This document shows, piece after piece, positions 8,528 through 16,865 of a stretch of DNA of 64,000 nt. Under the pieces are notes generated by a model. That model was not told the DNA's origin. It made no database searches and saw only the letters and a program-made list of their open reading frames with translations. The stretch covers positions 1 through 64,000 of the forward strand of contig CACWHC010000015.1 of assembly GCA_902760645.1 (NCBI GenBank), written 5' to 3'. The translations under genes and the position numbers were made by a program. Position 1 is the first letter of the stretch. Each line of letters begins with the position of its first letter. The DNA comes from an uncultured bacterium. GTDB lineage: Bacteria > Cyanobacteriota > Vampirovibrionia > Gastranaerophilales > Gastranaerophilaceae.

Positions 8528-9718
8528 TTAATGACAAAGTGCAAGCAATACACCTGCAGCAACCGCAGAACCGATTACACCTGACACATTTGGTCCCATC
8601 GCATGCATCAAAAGGAAGTTTTGAGGATTTTCCTCTAAACCGACTTTGTTTGATACACGGGCTGCCATTGGTACAGCTGAAACTCCGGCTGAGCCGATAA
8701 GCGGGTTGATTTTGTTCTTAGAAAATACATTCATTAATTTAGCCATCAATACACCTGCTGCTGTTGCAAGTGAGAATGCAATGATACCTAAAATAAGGAT
8801 AAATATTGTCTGTAATGTCAAAAACTGCTCTGCTGACAGTTTTGAACCAACTGATAAACCTAAGAATATTGTTACAATATTTATTAATGCATTTTGCATT
8901 GTATCGGATAATCTTTCAACAACACCGCACTCTTTACATAAGTTACCGAAACATAACGCACCTAACAGCGGACACGCACTCGGCAAAAGAATTACACAAA
9001 GAAGTAATATCATAAGAGGAAATACTATTTTTTCTCTTTTTGAAACTTCTCTTAATTGTGTCATCTGAATTTGTCTTTCAGCTTTTGTAGTTAACAATCT
9101 CATAATTGGCGGCTGAATTACCGGAACTAATGCCATATATGAATAAGCAGCAACAGCAATAGGTCCTAAAAGATTTTCAGCTAACTTTGTCGTCACATAA
9201 ATTGAAGTCGGACCGTCAGCACCACCTATAATACCGATTGATGCTGCTTCAGGTAAAGTGAACCCGAATATACAGTATGCCATTAATAAAGCACCGAATA
9301 TACCGAATTGGGCTGCACCACCTAACAGTGCCATTCTCGGATTTGCAATCAAAGGACCGAAGTCTGTCATTGCTCCGACACCCATGAAGATTATCAATGG
9401 GAATAATCCTTTATGAATACCTGCTTCAAATATAATTCCCAAAAATCCGTTTGGACCTGCTATTTCTTCACCAAGAGGCATAGGAATATTTGATAACAAT
9501 CCGCCAAATGCAATTGGAACGAGTAATAACGGTTCAAATTGTTTTTTAATTCCTAACCAAAGCAAGAATAAACAAACAAGAATCATTATCCAATGTCCGT
9601 GAACATGTAAAAACTGTTCAAAGCAATTTGTGATGGACGGGTCTTGCGGTTGTAAAAACGTCATTATACCCGTGGAATTCCATAGTTGGAGTAAACCGTC
9701 TTGAATATTAATAGTCAT
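8528..9718 (-). CDS. oadB: Na+-transporting decarboxylase beta subunit (OadB/MmdB/GcdB family)
   Basis: 396 aa, about ten hydrophobic segments. The integral membrane subunit decarboxylates carboxybiotin and pumps Na+ outward. The family signature [15 protein letters not shown], with its conserved Asp, and the C-terminal [11 protein letters not shown] stretch are visible. Last gene of birA-oadG-oadA-oadB, 11 bp after oadA, with Shine-Dalgarno AAGGAGG. The nature of the acid (oxaloacetate versus methylmalonyl-CoA) cannot be read from this subunit. Confidence 0.92.
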   Translation of the reverse strand: MTINIQDGLLQLWNSTGIMTFLQPQDPSITNCFEQFLHVHGHWIMILVCLFLLWLGIKKQFEPLLLVPIAFGGLLSNIPMPLGEEIAGPNGFLGIIFEAGIHKGLFPLIIFMGVGAMTDFGPLIANPRMALLGGAAQFGIFGALLMAYCIFGFTLPEAASIGIIGGADGPTSIYVTTKLAENLLGPIAVAAYSYMALVPVIQPPIMRLLTTKAERQIQMTQLREVSKREKIVFPLMILLLCVILLPSACPLLGALCFGNLCKECGVVERLSDTMQNALINIVTIFLGLSVGSKLSAEQFLTLQTIFILILGIIAFSLATAAGVLMAKLMNVFSKNKINPLIGSAGVSAVPMAARVSNKVGLEENPQNFLLMHAMGPNVSGVIGSAVAAGVLLALCH

Positions 9719-9729
9719 TGTTTACCTCC

Positions 9730-11544
9730 TTATCCAATTGTTACCAAAGCTTGACCTGTTACAACTTTATCACCCTGAGCAACAAGAACTGATTGTACTG
9801 TACCTGCTTTTGGAGCTTTTACTTCTGTTTCCATTTTCATAGCTTCCATAACCAAAAGCACATCACCTTCAGCAACTTCGTCGCCTTCTGAAACTTCAAG
9901 TCTTAAAACATTACCCGGTAAACCGGCTTTAACTTCTTCGCCATCACCTGTTGATGCTGATGAACCTTTAGTTTCAATACCTGCTTTAACAGCAATATCA
10001 TAAGTCTTACCGTTAACAACAGCTTTATTATCGCCGTCAAGTTTTACTGCATAATTTTTACCGTTAACTTTTATTGTATATTCACCTGTTGAAGACGCTT
10101 GAGCTGTAGATACAGCAGGAGCATCAGCGGATTTTTTATTAACCGATATCTGCCCTTTGCCTAACAAGAAATCAATACCCTTATCTACGTTACCGTCTTT
10201 ACAAGCAGCAGCAATGAATAAGTTTTCATCCGTTACAGGAAGTCCTGCGGCTTTTAATCTTTCTTCAGCAGCCTTTAGACCCTTTTCAGGATCTTTTTCA
10301 TTCAAATCAACAACTTTTTCCGTAGTAGGTTTAAGACCTGTTTTTTCTTCTGCCCATTTAACCAATTCAGGATCAGGTTCACAAGGAGTTTTACCAAAAT
10401 AACCTAACAACATTTTGGCATAACCCGGATTAGCTTGTTCCCAAGGTTCATTGGTAATTGCATTTAAGAAAGATTGTTGAGCATAGAACTGAGAAACAGG
10501 AGTAACAGATGTTGCAAATCCACCTCTTGCAACTACTTCTTTCATGTTAGCAATAAGTTTAGGGAATTTATCAAGCATACCCATATCTTTTAACTGATTA
10601 ACGGTTGTAGCTGTGGCTCCACCCGGCAACGGTGCCTGAATTAATATCGGATTTACCGCCAAAGAAATAGGCGATATAGGATAATCTTTCATGCATTCTT
10701 TAAAGATTTCTTCAGTTTCCATGATTTTCTTTATATCTAAGCCTAAATCATATTCCGTACCTTTTAGAGCATGCCACATAGAAATAATATCCGGCTGACC
10801 CGTACCGCCTGAAACAGGTTTCATAGCAAGGTCGATACCGTCAGCACCGCCCTCTAAAGCAGCTAAATATGCTGCCAGACCTGTACCTGCAGTTTCATGT
10901 GAATGGAATCTTATGTGAGCATCAGCACCCAATATTTCACGAGCCATTTTTACGGTTGCATAAACTTTTCTCGGGTTAGAAGTACCTGATGCATCTTTAA
11001 ATGCCAAACTGTCAAACGGAATACCTGCATCTAAAATATTTCTTAAAACTCTTTCATAAAAAGCAACGTCATGAGCACCTTCACAACCATAAGGTAATTC
11101 CATCATAGTAATTGTTACTTCATGCTGAAGTCCGTGTTTTTTTATACTTTTTGCGGAATCAATCAAATTATTCACATCATTTAAAGCATCAAAGTTTCTT
11201 ATAACATTAACACCGTGTTTTGCAAACATTTTTGCGTGCAGGTCAATAACATCACGAGGCTGAGAATTTAAACCTACAACATTTACGCCACGGGCTAATG
11301 ACTGTAATTTAACATCAGGACCTACTGCTGCTCTGATTTTATCCATTGTTTCAAAAGCATTTTCATTACAGAAAAATATTGGAGCCTGAAATCTTGCACC
11401 ACCTGCTGTTTCAAAATGTTTTAAACCGGCATCAACAGCAGACTGCAAAGCCGGAATAAAGTCATCAACGAGGACTTTTGCCCCGAATATTGATTGGAAA
11501 CCGTCTCTGAATGACGTATCCATAACTTTAATTAGTTTTGTCAT
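9730..11544 (-). CDS. oadA: biotin-dependent decarboxylase alpha subunit (oxaloacetate decarboxylase type)
   Basis: 604 aa. The N-terminal carboxyltransferase TIM barrel (about 1-280) has DTSFRDGFQS, the active-site Lys in LAFKDASG and the metal ligands in RFHSHETAG. The PYC_OADA-type domain follows (about 290-450), then an Ala/Ser linker and a C-terminal biotinyl domain with EAMKM, where Lys570 lies 34 residues from the end. It transfers CO2 from oxaloacetate to biotin and hands it to OadB. The motif RDGFQS differs from the usual RDAHQS. The nearby pckA supports oxaloacetate as substrate, but methylmalonyl-CoA remains possible. Confidence 0.9.
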   Translation of the reverse strand: MTKLIKVMDTSFRDGFQSIFGAKVLVDDFIPALQSAVDAGLKHFETAGGARFQAPIFFCNENAFETMDKIRAAVGPDVKLQSLARGVNVVGLNSQPRDVIDLHAKMFAKHGVNVIRNFDALNDVNNLIDSAKSIKKHGLQHEVTITMMELPYGCEGAHDVAFYERVLRNILDAGIPFDSLAFKDASGTSNPRKVYATVKMAREILGADAHIRFHSHETAGTGLAAYLAALEGGADGIDLAMKPVSGGTGQPDIISMWHALKGTEYDLGLDIKKIMETEEIFKECMKDYPISPISLAVNPILIQAPLPGGATATTVNQLKDMGMLDKFPKLIANMKEVVARGGFATSVTPVSQFYAQQSFLNAITNEPWEQANPGYAKMLLGYFGKTPCEPDPELVKWAEEKTGLKPTTEKVVDLNEKDPEKGLKAAEERLKAAGLPVTDENLFIAAACKDGNVDKGIDFLLGKGQISVNKKSADAPAVSTAQASSTGEYTIKVNGKNYAVKLDGDNKAVVNGKTYDIAVKAGIETKGSSASTGDGEEVKAGLPGNVLRLEVSEGDEVAEGDVLLVMEAMKMETEVKAPKAGTVQSVLVAQGDKVVTGQALVTIG

Positions 11545-11570
11545 TTATTTATCTCCCTTAATTTATTTAC

Positions 11571-11804
11571 TTATTTTCTAAACATTGCTGAAAGTATTGC
11601 TACTGCAATTTCTTCGTCATTAGAAGAAGCAACTTTTTTAACTCCTGCAGGTTGAGCAATAACTTCAGGGAATATTAGGTTTAATTTTTTTACTATGGCT
11701 GACATAATGTGCATTGCAAAAATCATTAAACAAAGGAAACTAAGTACTGTTCCCATCCCGATACACATTGCGACAAGCCCTTGTATCCATAATTCACTGT
11801 TCAT
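11571..11804 (-). CDS. oadG: decarboxylase gamma subunit (OadG family)
   Basis: 77 aa with a single membrane helix (about residues 8-33) and a short charged tail, the typical size and build of OadG/MmdD, which anchors alpha to beta. Its ATG overlaps the birA stop as ATGA (11801-11804), and its Shine-Dalgarno AGGAG lies inside birA. Identification rests mainly on size, topology and position, because these subunits diverge strongly. Confidence 0.8.
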   Translation of the reverse strand: MNSELWIQGLVAMCIGMGTVLSFLCLMIFAMHIMSAIVKKLNLIFPEVIAQPAGVKKVASSNDEEIAVAILSAMFRK

Positions 11805-12520
11805 AATATATCTCCTATTAGTAATATGTGTTCGTTATTATTTTTATCTTTGAGTTTTAACGCACCGTTTTCAGTTACATCTGTAGCTACACCGCAATAC
11901 TTCTCTTTGAGTACTTTTACGGTAATCTCTTTATTGAGGAATCCGGCTCTTCTTATGTAATCTTCTCTTATTAATAAAAATCCACCCTCAATAAATTTAT
12001 TATATAACAAACAAAATCTTGTCGATAGTTTTTCCAAAAATTCTTTCATGTTAATAGTTTTGCCGGTTTCTATATTAAGCGAGGTTGCAGGTTGATCTAT
12101 TTTATCAAGTGTTTTTTGTGTTGTGTTGAGGTTTACTCCAAAGCCTAAAACTATTCCTGCGAGTGCTCCTTTATTCATTACTGCTTCTGCTAAAATTCCT
12201 GAAATTTTTTTACCGTTAATTTGTACGTCATTTGGCCATTTTATTTTGGGATTTGTTCCGTATTCTTCAAAAGTTTGGCACAATATAAGGCACAAAAGCT
12301 GTGTCAAATTTGAATATACAGGTAAAATTGTATCGGATGGTTTAAGTACTATGCTTGCATATATATTGTCTTCTCCCATATAGGACCATTTGCGGTTTAA
12401 TCTGCCCCTCCCGTCGGTTTGATTTTGGGTGTAAACTATTGTGCCGTCACTAATTGAGGTAATATTTTCTTTGGCATATTTATTCGTTGAATCAATCTCT
12501 TCCAAATATAATAAATTCAT
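11801..12520 (-). CDS. birA: biotin-[acetyl-CoA-carboxylase] ligase, monofunctional
   Basis: 239 aa, which attaches biotin to carrier lysines. It has the biotinyl-AMP loop GRGRLNRKW (37-45) and KWPNDVQINGKKISGILAE-type core (94-112). There is no N-terminal winged helix, so it is not a repressor. As first gene of the oad operon it would biotinylate OadA Lys570. ATG 12520 has no Shine-Dalgarno sequence but a perfect extended -10 six bases upstream. Confidence 0.93.
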   Translation of the reverse strand: MNLLYLEEIDSTNKYAKENITSISDGTIVYTQNQTDGRGRLNRKWSYMGEDNIYASIVLKPSDTILPVYSNLTQLLCLILCQTFEEYGTNPKIKWPNDVQINGKKISGILAEAVMNKGALAGIVLGFGVNLNTTQKTLDKIDQPATSLNIETGKTINMKEFLEKLSTRFCLLYNKFIEGGFLLIREDYIRRAGFLNKEITVKVLKEKYCGVATDVTENGALKLKDKNNNEHILLIGDIL

Positions 12521-12535
12521 ATTAAAATTATAGCA
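12521..12535 (-). promoter_or_regulatory. extended -10 promoter giving a leaderless birA-oad mRNA
   Basis: Minus strand: TGC-TATAAT (12535-12527), then TTTAAT, then ATG at 12520. A consensus extended -10 box with 6-nt spacing to the start codon places +1 at the ATG. Confidence 0.65.
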
Positions 12536-12582
12536 AAAAAATATATTTAGGGTTTTTATAAAGTTTTGAAGGTCAGGTGAAT

Positions 12583-12930
12583 ATGATTAACAATAATACT
12601 TACAGGATATCAGGAACGCAATTTGGGGCAAAGCTTGATTCATCGGCTTATGCAAAATTGAGAAAAAGCTCTTCAAGAGAAATTTCGGATTGTATTGATT
12701 CTTGTGCCAAAAGATTTGAAAATTGGGGATATAATGATTCTGTTATATCTATTGCGGAAAATAAGAATACAGGTAAAAGCGTTTTTACTATCAGTAATAA
12801 TAGACTTGGTGATAAAGCGGTAAAATTGGGTTTTGAAAAAAGAGATAGTGAATTGATACATGCTTTCTTATCTATTACGGAAGATATGATTAAATCTGCT
12901 GAAAACTTTATAAAAAAATCACACTCATAA
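12583..12930 (+). CDS. unknown small protein with N-terminal TQFGAK motif
   Basis: 115 aa from ATG 12583, preferred over GTG 12577 because AGGTGA lies just upstream. No family recognised. It starts with an Asn-rich stretch and TQFGAKL (12-18), matching the shared F-G-A-K pattern. The remainder is predicted soluble alpha/beta with a C-terminal Lys/His end. Divergent from birA across about 60 bp. Confidence 0.65.
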   Translation: MINNNTYRISGTQFGAKLDSSAYAKLRKSSSREISDCIDSCAKRFENWGYNDSVISIAENKNTGKSVFTISNNRLGDKAVKLGFEKRDSELIHAFLSITEDMIKSAENFIKKSHS

Positions 12931-13020
12931 TTTTCACGTTACATGATTTTAAACTTCAATGTAAAGTATGAGTGTTATAAAAGTTTATACAAGAATTTCT
13001 TAATCCTTGGTGTATTACTA

Positions 13021-13049
13021 TTGAAAATTTTTAGTGTTTATAGTACACT
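13021..13049 (+). promoter_or_regulatory. pckA promoter
   Basis: TTGAAA (13021-13026), 17-nt spacer, TACACT (13044-13049). The predicted leader is about 42 nt and includes the strong AAAGGAGGA ribosome site before ATG 13098. Confidence 0.5.
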
Positions 13050-13097
13050 AACTATATATAGGTAAATTTCAAACCCATAAAAAAGGAGGAAATATAA

Positions 13098-14699
13098 ATG
13101 GAAACTTATGGTATTGAAAAATTAGGTATCACTTCTCCTTCTGCAGTACATAGAAACTGGACTCCGGCTCAGTTGACCGAGGCTGCTTTGAGAAGAGGTG
13201 AAGGTACATTATGTGAAACAGGTGCACTTGTTGTTACTACAGGTAAATATACAGGTCGTTCACCTAAGGATAAATTTATCGTTGATACTCCAACTATTCA
13301 TGACGATATCGCATGGGGCAAGGTAAATCGTCCTATTTCAAGAGAAGCTTTTAATTCAATTAAGTCAAAAATGGTTGACTACTTGAATGGTAAAGAAGTA
13401 TTTATTTTTGATGGTTTTGCAGGTGCAGACAAGAAATATACTCAAAAATTTAGAGTAATTAACGAAATGGCATCTCAAAACATGTTTATTCACCAATTGT
13501 TAATCAGACCTACAGCAGAAGAATTAGCAAACTATGGTGAAGCTGATTACACAATCATTTGTGCTCCTGGATTCAAATGTGATCCGGCTGTTGATGGTAC
13601 AAACTCTGAAGCTTGTATTGCAATTGATTATGAAGCTCACATGATTATTATTGCAGGTTCTCAATATTCTGGTGAAATTAAAAAATCTGTATTTGCAACT
13701 ATGAACTATGTAATGACTAAGAAAAATGTTCTTCCAATGCACTGTTCAGCTAATATGGATCCTGAAACTCATGAAACAGCTGTATTCTTTGGACTTTCAG
13801 GTACCGGTAAAACAACTTTATCAGCAGACCCTTGCCGTAAATTAATCGGTGATGATGAACACGGTTGGTCACCTGATGGCGTATTCAATTTTGAAGGCGG
13901 CTGCTATGCAAAATGTATCAACCTTACTGAAGAAAATGAACCTGATATTTACAACGCAATTAAATTTGGTTCATTGGTTGAAAACGTAATCATGAACCCT
14001 GAAACAAGAGAATTAGATTTCTTTGACGGTTCATTAACTGAAAATACTCGTGTTGGTTACCCTGTAAACTATATTAACAACGCAGCTATCCCTTCAATGG
14101 GCGGTATCCCGAAAGTTGTTGTATTCTTGACAGCTGATGCATTTGGTGTTCTTCCTCCAATCTCAAGATTAGATAAGAATGCTGCTATGTATCACTTCGT
14201 AACCGGATTTACTTCAAAATTGGCAGGAACAGAAAGAGGTATTACAGAACCTGTTCCTACATTCTCTACTTTGTTTGGTGAACCATTTATGCCGATGGAC
14301 GCTTCTGTTTACGCCAAAATGTTAGGTGATAAATTAGACCAATACGGTACTAAGGTTTACTTAGTAAACACAGGATGGGCAGGCGGTTCTGCATCATCAG
14401 GTGCTAAGAGAATGAAATTAGCTTTTACAAGAGCTATGGTTACGGCTGCATTGAATGGTTCATTTGATTCTGTTGAATTCAAACACCACGATGTATTCAA
14501 TGTAGATTATCCTACATCTTGTCCTAACGTTCCTGATGAAATGTTAGATGCAAGAGGTATGTGGTCTGATAAAGCAGCATACGATGAAGCTGCTAACAAG
14601 TTAGCTCAAATGTTTGCTGACAACTTCTCAAGCAAATATCCAAATATGCCTTCAGAAATTGTAAACGCTGGTCCAAAGCCATTAAGCTCAGTTAAGTAA
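13098..14699 (+). CDS. pckA: phosphoenolpyruvate carboxykinase (ATP)
   Basis: 533 aa, interconverts oxaloacetate + ATP and PEP + CO2 + ADP. It has the P-loop GLSGTGKTT (232-240), the metal-binding LIGDDEHGWSPDG and the EGGCYAK stretch typical of the ATP-dependent class. Codon use is more even and translation signals stronger (AAAGGAGGA) than in neighbours, suggesting high expression. In a fermenter it may run toward oxaloacetate, gaining ATP, with the adjacent Oad complex converting oxaloacetate to pyruvate and a Na+ gradient (inference). Confidence 0.95.
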   Translation: METYGIEKLGITSPSAVHRNWTPAQLTEAALRRGEGTLCETGALVVTTGKYTGRSPKDKFIVDTPTIHDDIAWGKVNRPISREAFNSIKSKMVDYLNGKEVFIFDGFAGADKKYTQKFRVINEMASQNMFIHQLLIRPTAEELANYGEADYTIICAPGFKCDPAVDGTNSEACIAIDYEAHMIIIAGSQYSGEIKKSVFATMNYVMTKKNVLPMHCSANMDPETHETAVFFGLSGTGKTTLSADPCRKLIGDDEHGWSPDGVFNFEGGCYAKCINLTEENEPDIYNAIKFGSLVENVIMNPETRELDFFDGSLTENTRVGYPVNYINNAAIPSMGGIPKVVVFLTADAFGVLPPISRLDKNAAMYHFVTGFTSKLAGTERGITEPVPTFSTLFGEPFMPMDASVYAKMLGDKLDQYGTKVYLVNTGWAGGSASSGAKRMKLAFTRAMVTAALNGSFDSVEFKHHDVFNVDYPTSCPNVPDEMLDARGMWSDKAAYDEAANKLAQMFADNFSSKYPNMPSEIVNAGPKPLSSVK

Positions 14700-14718
14700 T
14701 TTAATTTTATTTAACATA

Positions 14719-14749
14719 AAAAAGCTCTGTCATAATGACAGAGCTTTTT
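14719..14749. terminator. bidirectional terminator between pckA and the 14765 gene
   Basis: Perfect 14-bp stem (14719-14732 with 14736-14749) around AGCTCTGTCA, loop TAA. An A-run on one side and a T-run on the other make it work for both converging genes. Confidence 0.9.
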
Positions 14750-14764
14750 ATTTGAAATATAAAT

Positions 14765-15151
14765 TTAATTTCGCCCAAAAATAGTATTTTTACCAATATT
14801 TTCTTTAGCTTTAGCTTTTTTATCTGCCTCAATTGATTGTTTAAATTCTTTTTCTGTTTCAGCTTTCTGTTTTCTTAAATCTTCTGCCTGTTCAACTGCA
14901 ATGCTGAATGGAACAACTTTATCAAATATTTCAGGGTCTGTTTTTTCTAATTCACCTAAAAATTTTGCTCTGTTGTCAATTTTAGAAATTTCTCCGTCTT
15001 TCTTTTCATTTTTGGCATCATATTTATTGAAAACAGAGTTTAATTTTTTAGTATCATTTTGATTTAACTTGATACCCTGATCTTTAAAAAATCTGTTCAT
15101 ATCTGCCATACTAAACTTTAAATCTGAATAATCAGGAATATTACCCGGCAT
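14765..15151 (-). CDS. unknown helical protein with degenerate EF-hand-like loop
   Basis: 128 aa, soluble, mostly charged helix. A segment NEKKDGEISKID (about residues 48-59) matches EF-hand positions 5, 6, 8 and 12 (D, G, I, D), but positions 1 and 3 are poor, so calcium binding is doubtful. The C-terminal third is Lys/Glu/Ala-rich and probably a single long helix. Shine-Dalgarno AGGAG. Same direction as the next unknown gene. Confidence 0.6.
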   Translation of the reverse strand: MPGNIPDYSDLKFSMADMNRFFKDQGIKLNQNDTKKLNSVFNKYDAKNEKKDGEISKIDNRAKFLGELEKTDPEIFDKVVPFSIAVEQAEDLRKQKAETEKEFKQSIEADKKAKAKENIGKNTIFGRN

Positions 15152-15238
15152 AATTTTTCTCCTATACTAATACTTACAAAAAATCTTACGGATAATTTTA
15201 TAATAACTTTAAAAATTTAACTGGATTTTTACAAAATA

Positions 15239-15751
15239 TTACAAACCTAAAATCATTTTATTAATATTTGCGTTCATATTCATTGAAAGAATAAGTGCAT
15301 TTTCATTGTTTTTTACAACTGCATAACTCTTATCGATAGCGGCTAATTCCTGATTATATTCCTCATACAAATCTTTTTTGGACTTGTCCGCCGTATCAGA
15401 ATTTAGTACTTTTGAAATTTGTACAGAAATTGCTTTTAATATTTCATCAAGAGTTAAATTATTCGCAAGCTGCAAACCCATTTTTTGAGCAAGCTCCCTT
15501 GCTTTTTTCATTAACTCGATTTCGCCTGCACAACATCTTTGCTGAACATTCTCAGGCTTTGCAGATATATTTTCGGTTTCCATTTTTTTAGCTTTAAGCA
15601 CATTTTGAATAATAATCTGAGCCTGAGCCTCAGAATTAACAGTCGAAGGGTCAATTCCCAATGCAATAAGTCTGCGGCGTGTTTCCTCACTTAAAAGAGA
15701 ATTACCCGCACCGAAGTATGAATTTATTAAAGACGTCGGATTTATACCCAT
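15239..15751 (-). CDS. unknown helical protein
   Basis: 170 aa from ATG 15751; GTG 15760 is possible, and AAGGA lies 11 nt before the ATG and 2 nt before the GTG. No family recognised. The N-terminal part (NSYFGAGNSLLSEETRR) is followed by long amphipathic helices, a Cys pair (QRCCAGE) and a Met/Asn-rich end. No signal peptide. The YFGAGN sequence near the start loosely resembles the shared N-terminal motif but lacks the basic residue, so I do not count it. Confidence 0.6.
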   Translation of the reverse strand: MGINPTSLINSYFGAGNSLLSEETRRRLIALGIDPSTVNSEAQAQIIIQNVLKAKKMETENISAKPENVQQRCCAGEIELMKKARELAQKMGLQLANNLTLDEILKAISVQISKVLNSDTADKSKKDLYEEYNQELAAIDKSYAVVKNNENALILSMNMNANINKMILGL

Positions 15752-15894
15752 TTGATACACAATCCTTTCTGCAGAATATTTAATTATATTTTCATGACTG
15801 TCAAATATTTATACGGCAATACTACAAAAAACTTTAAAAAATTGACTTTTCAGATAAAATATAATAGCATTAATCAGACACTAAGGAGGTTAAT

Positions 15895-16455
15895 ATGAAA
15901 AAATTATCAGCATTTATTTTGGGAATAATGACAGTTTTAACAATAAGCGGAACATCAGCACTTGCTGATCAAACGTATATAATACACACCCAAAAAGCAA
16001 ATCCGACCGGACTAGAAAAACTTGGTACCCAAGCTGAAAATGCCGCAGTAAGTGTCGGCGAAAAAACCGAAGATACTGCGAAAAAAATCAGTAAAAAAAC
16101 TAAAAAAGCTGCAATAAAGGCATCCGAAAAAGTACAGGATACGGCATATGATGCTGCTGAAGCGACAGGCGATGCAATTAAATCCGGTGCTCAAAAAGCC
16201 AAAGATATAACTATAAAAAATGCTAAAAAAGCACAAAAAGCCACTAAAAAAGCAGCAAAGAAAGCATCCAAAAAAGTACAGGATACTGCTTATAATGTGG
16301 CAGATGCTACAGGCGAAGCAATCAAATCTGTCGGTGATGCCACCAAACGCAATGCAAAAAAAGCTACTAATTTCACTTTCCGTAAAATAAAAAGCGGTGC
16401 GGAAAAAGTAATTGAAAACACAGAACCGGAACCGGTTCAAACAATTGAAGAATAA
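15895..16455 (+). CDS. secreted Lys/Ala-rich repeat protein (histone H1-like/LEA-like composition)
   Basis: 186 aa. A signal peptide (1-24, cut after ALA) is followed by an almost entirely helical Lys/Ala region. Two repeats with a 48-residue period start at VQDTAYDAAEATGDAIKS (80) and VQDTAYNVADATGEAIKS (128). The acidic tail is EPEPVQTIEE. Composition resembles histone H1-like and LEA/apolipoprotein-like amphipathic proteins, but no family can be assigned. It could coat membrane, DNA or polysaccharide outside the cytoplasm (inference). Shine-Dalgarno AAGGAGG and its own terminator indicate a single-gene unit. Confidence 0.7.
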   Translation: MKKLSAFILGIMTVLTISGTSALADQTYIIHTQKANPTGLEKLGTQAENAAVSVGEKTEDTAKKISKKTKKAAIKASEKVQDTAYDAAEATGDAIKSGAQKAKDITIKNAKKAQKATKKAAKKASKKVQDTAYNVADATGEAIKSVGDATKRNAKKATNFTFRKIKSGAEKVIENTEPEPVQTIEE

Positions 16456-16488
16456 AATTTAATAATCATACAAAATTTTTAAATTAAC

Positions 16489-16514
16489 AGAACAGGTTTA
16501 TCCTGTTCTTTTTT
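16489..16514 (+). terminator. terminator of the 15895 gene
   Basis: Stem AGAACAGG / CCTGTTCT with a 5-nt loop, then TTTTT. Confidence 0.85.
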
Positions 16515-16515
16515 A

Positions 16516-16534
16516 TGGTGGGTCCGGTGGGACT
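16516..16534 (-). repeat. orphan 3' end of a tRNA-Lys gene, including CCA
   Basis: Minus strand reads AGTCCCACCGGACCCACCA. The first 16 bases equal the 3' end of the intact tRNA-Lys (16731-16746). Here a CCA follows, which the intact gene lacks. The two copies are direct repeats 215 bp apart. The DNA between them holds several short hairpins with TTCG-type loops (for example CAAGC-TTC-GCTTG) and no gene. Confidence 0.75.
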
Positions 16535-16690
16535 GTATCGCTGCGCTCGCATTAAACGTGTCTACGGTTTGGCTTTTTTATAAACTTCGTTTATTTCAAA
16601 GCCAAAGCCTTCGCACTCTGCTCGCTTGCTCTCGAATCCACTGACCAAGCTTCGCTTGGTTGGGTTCGGTCACGACTCTCTCTGTACATA

Positions 16691-16730
16691 AAAATAAAAG
16701 AGGATGAAAATAATCCATCCTCTTTTATTT
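16691..16730 (-). terminator. terminator of tRNA-Lys
   Basis: Long stem (AAAATAAAAGAGGATG with its complement) directly abutting the tRNA 3' end, with T-rich sequence after it on the minus strand. Confidence 0.8.
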
Positions 16731-16803
<73 letters not shown>

Positions 16804-16865
16804 ATTCGCTTGTTACTTCATCGTAACATGTAAATTTTAAAAATCAACAATTATATTAATACTGA

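Noticed and set aside
15239-15751. Counting this protein among the motif-bearing group
   Set aside because: NSYFGAGN has the aromatic and small residues but no following Lys/Arg, and it lies in a predicted helix start. Too weak to include.
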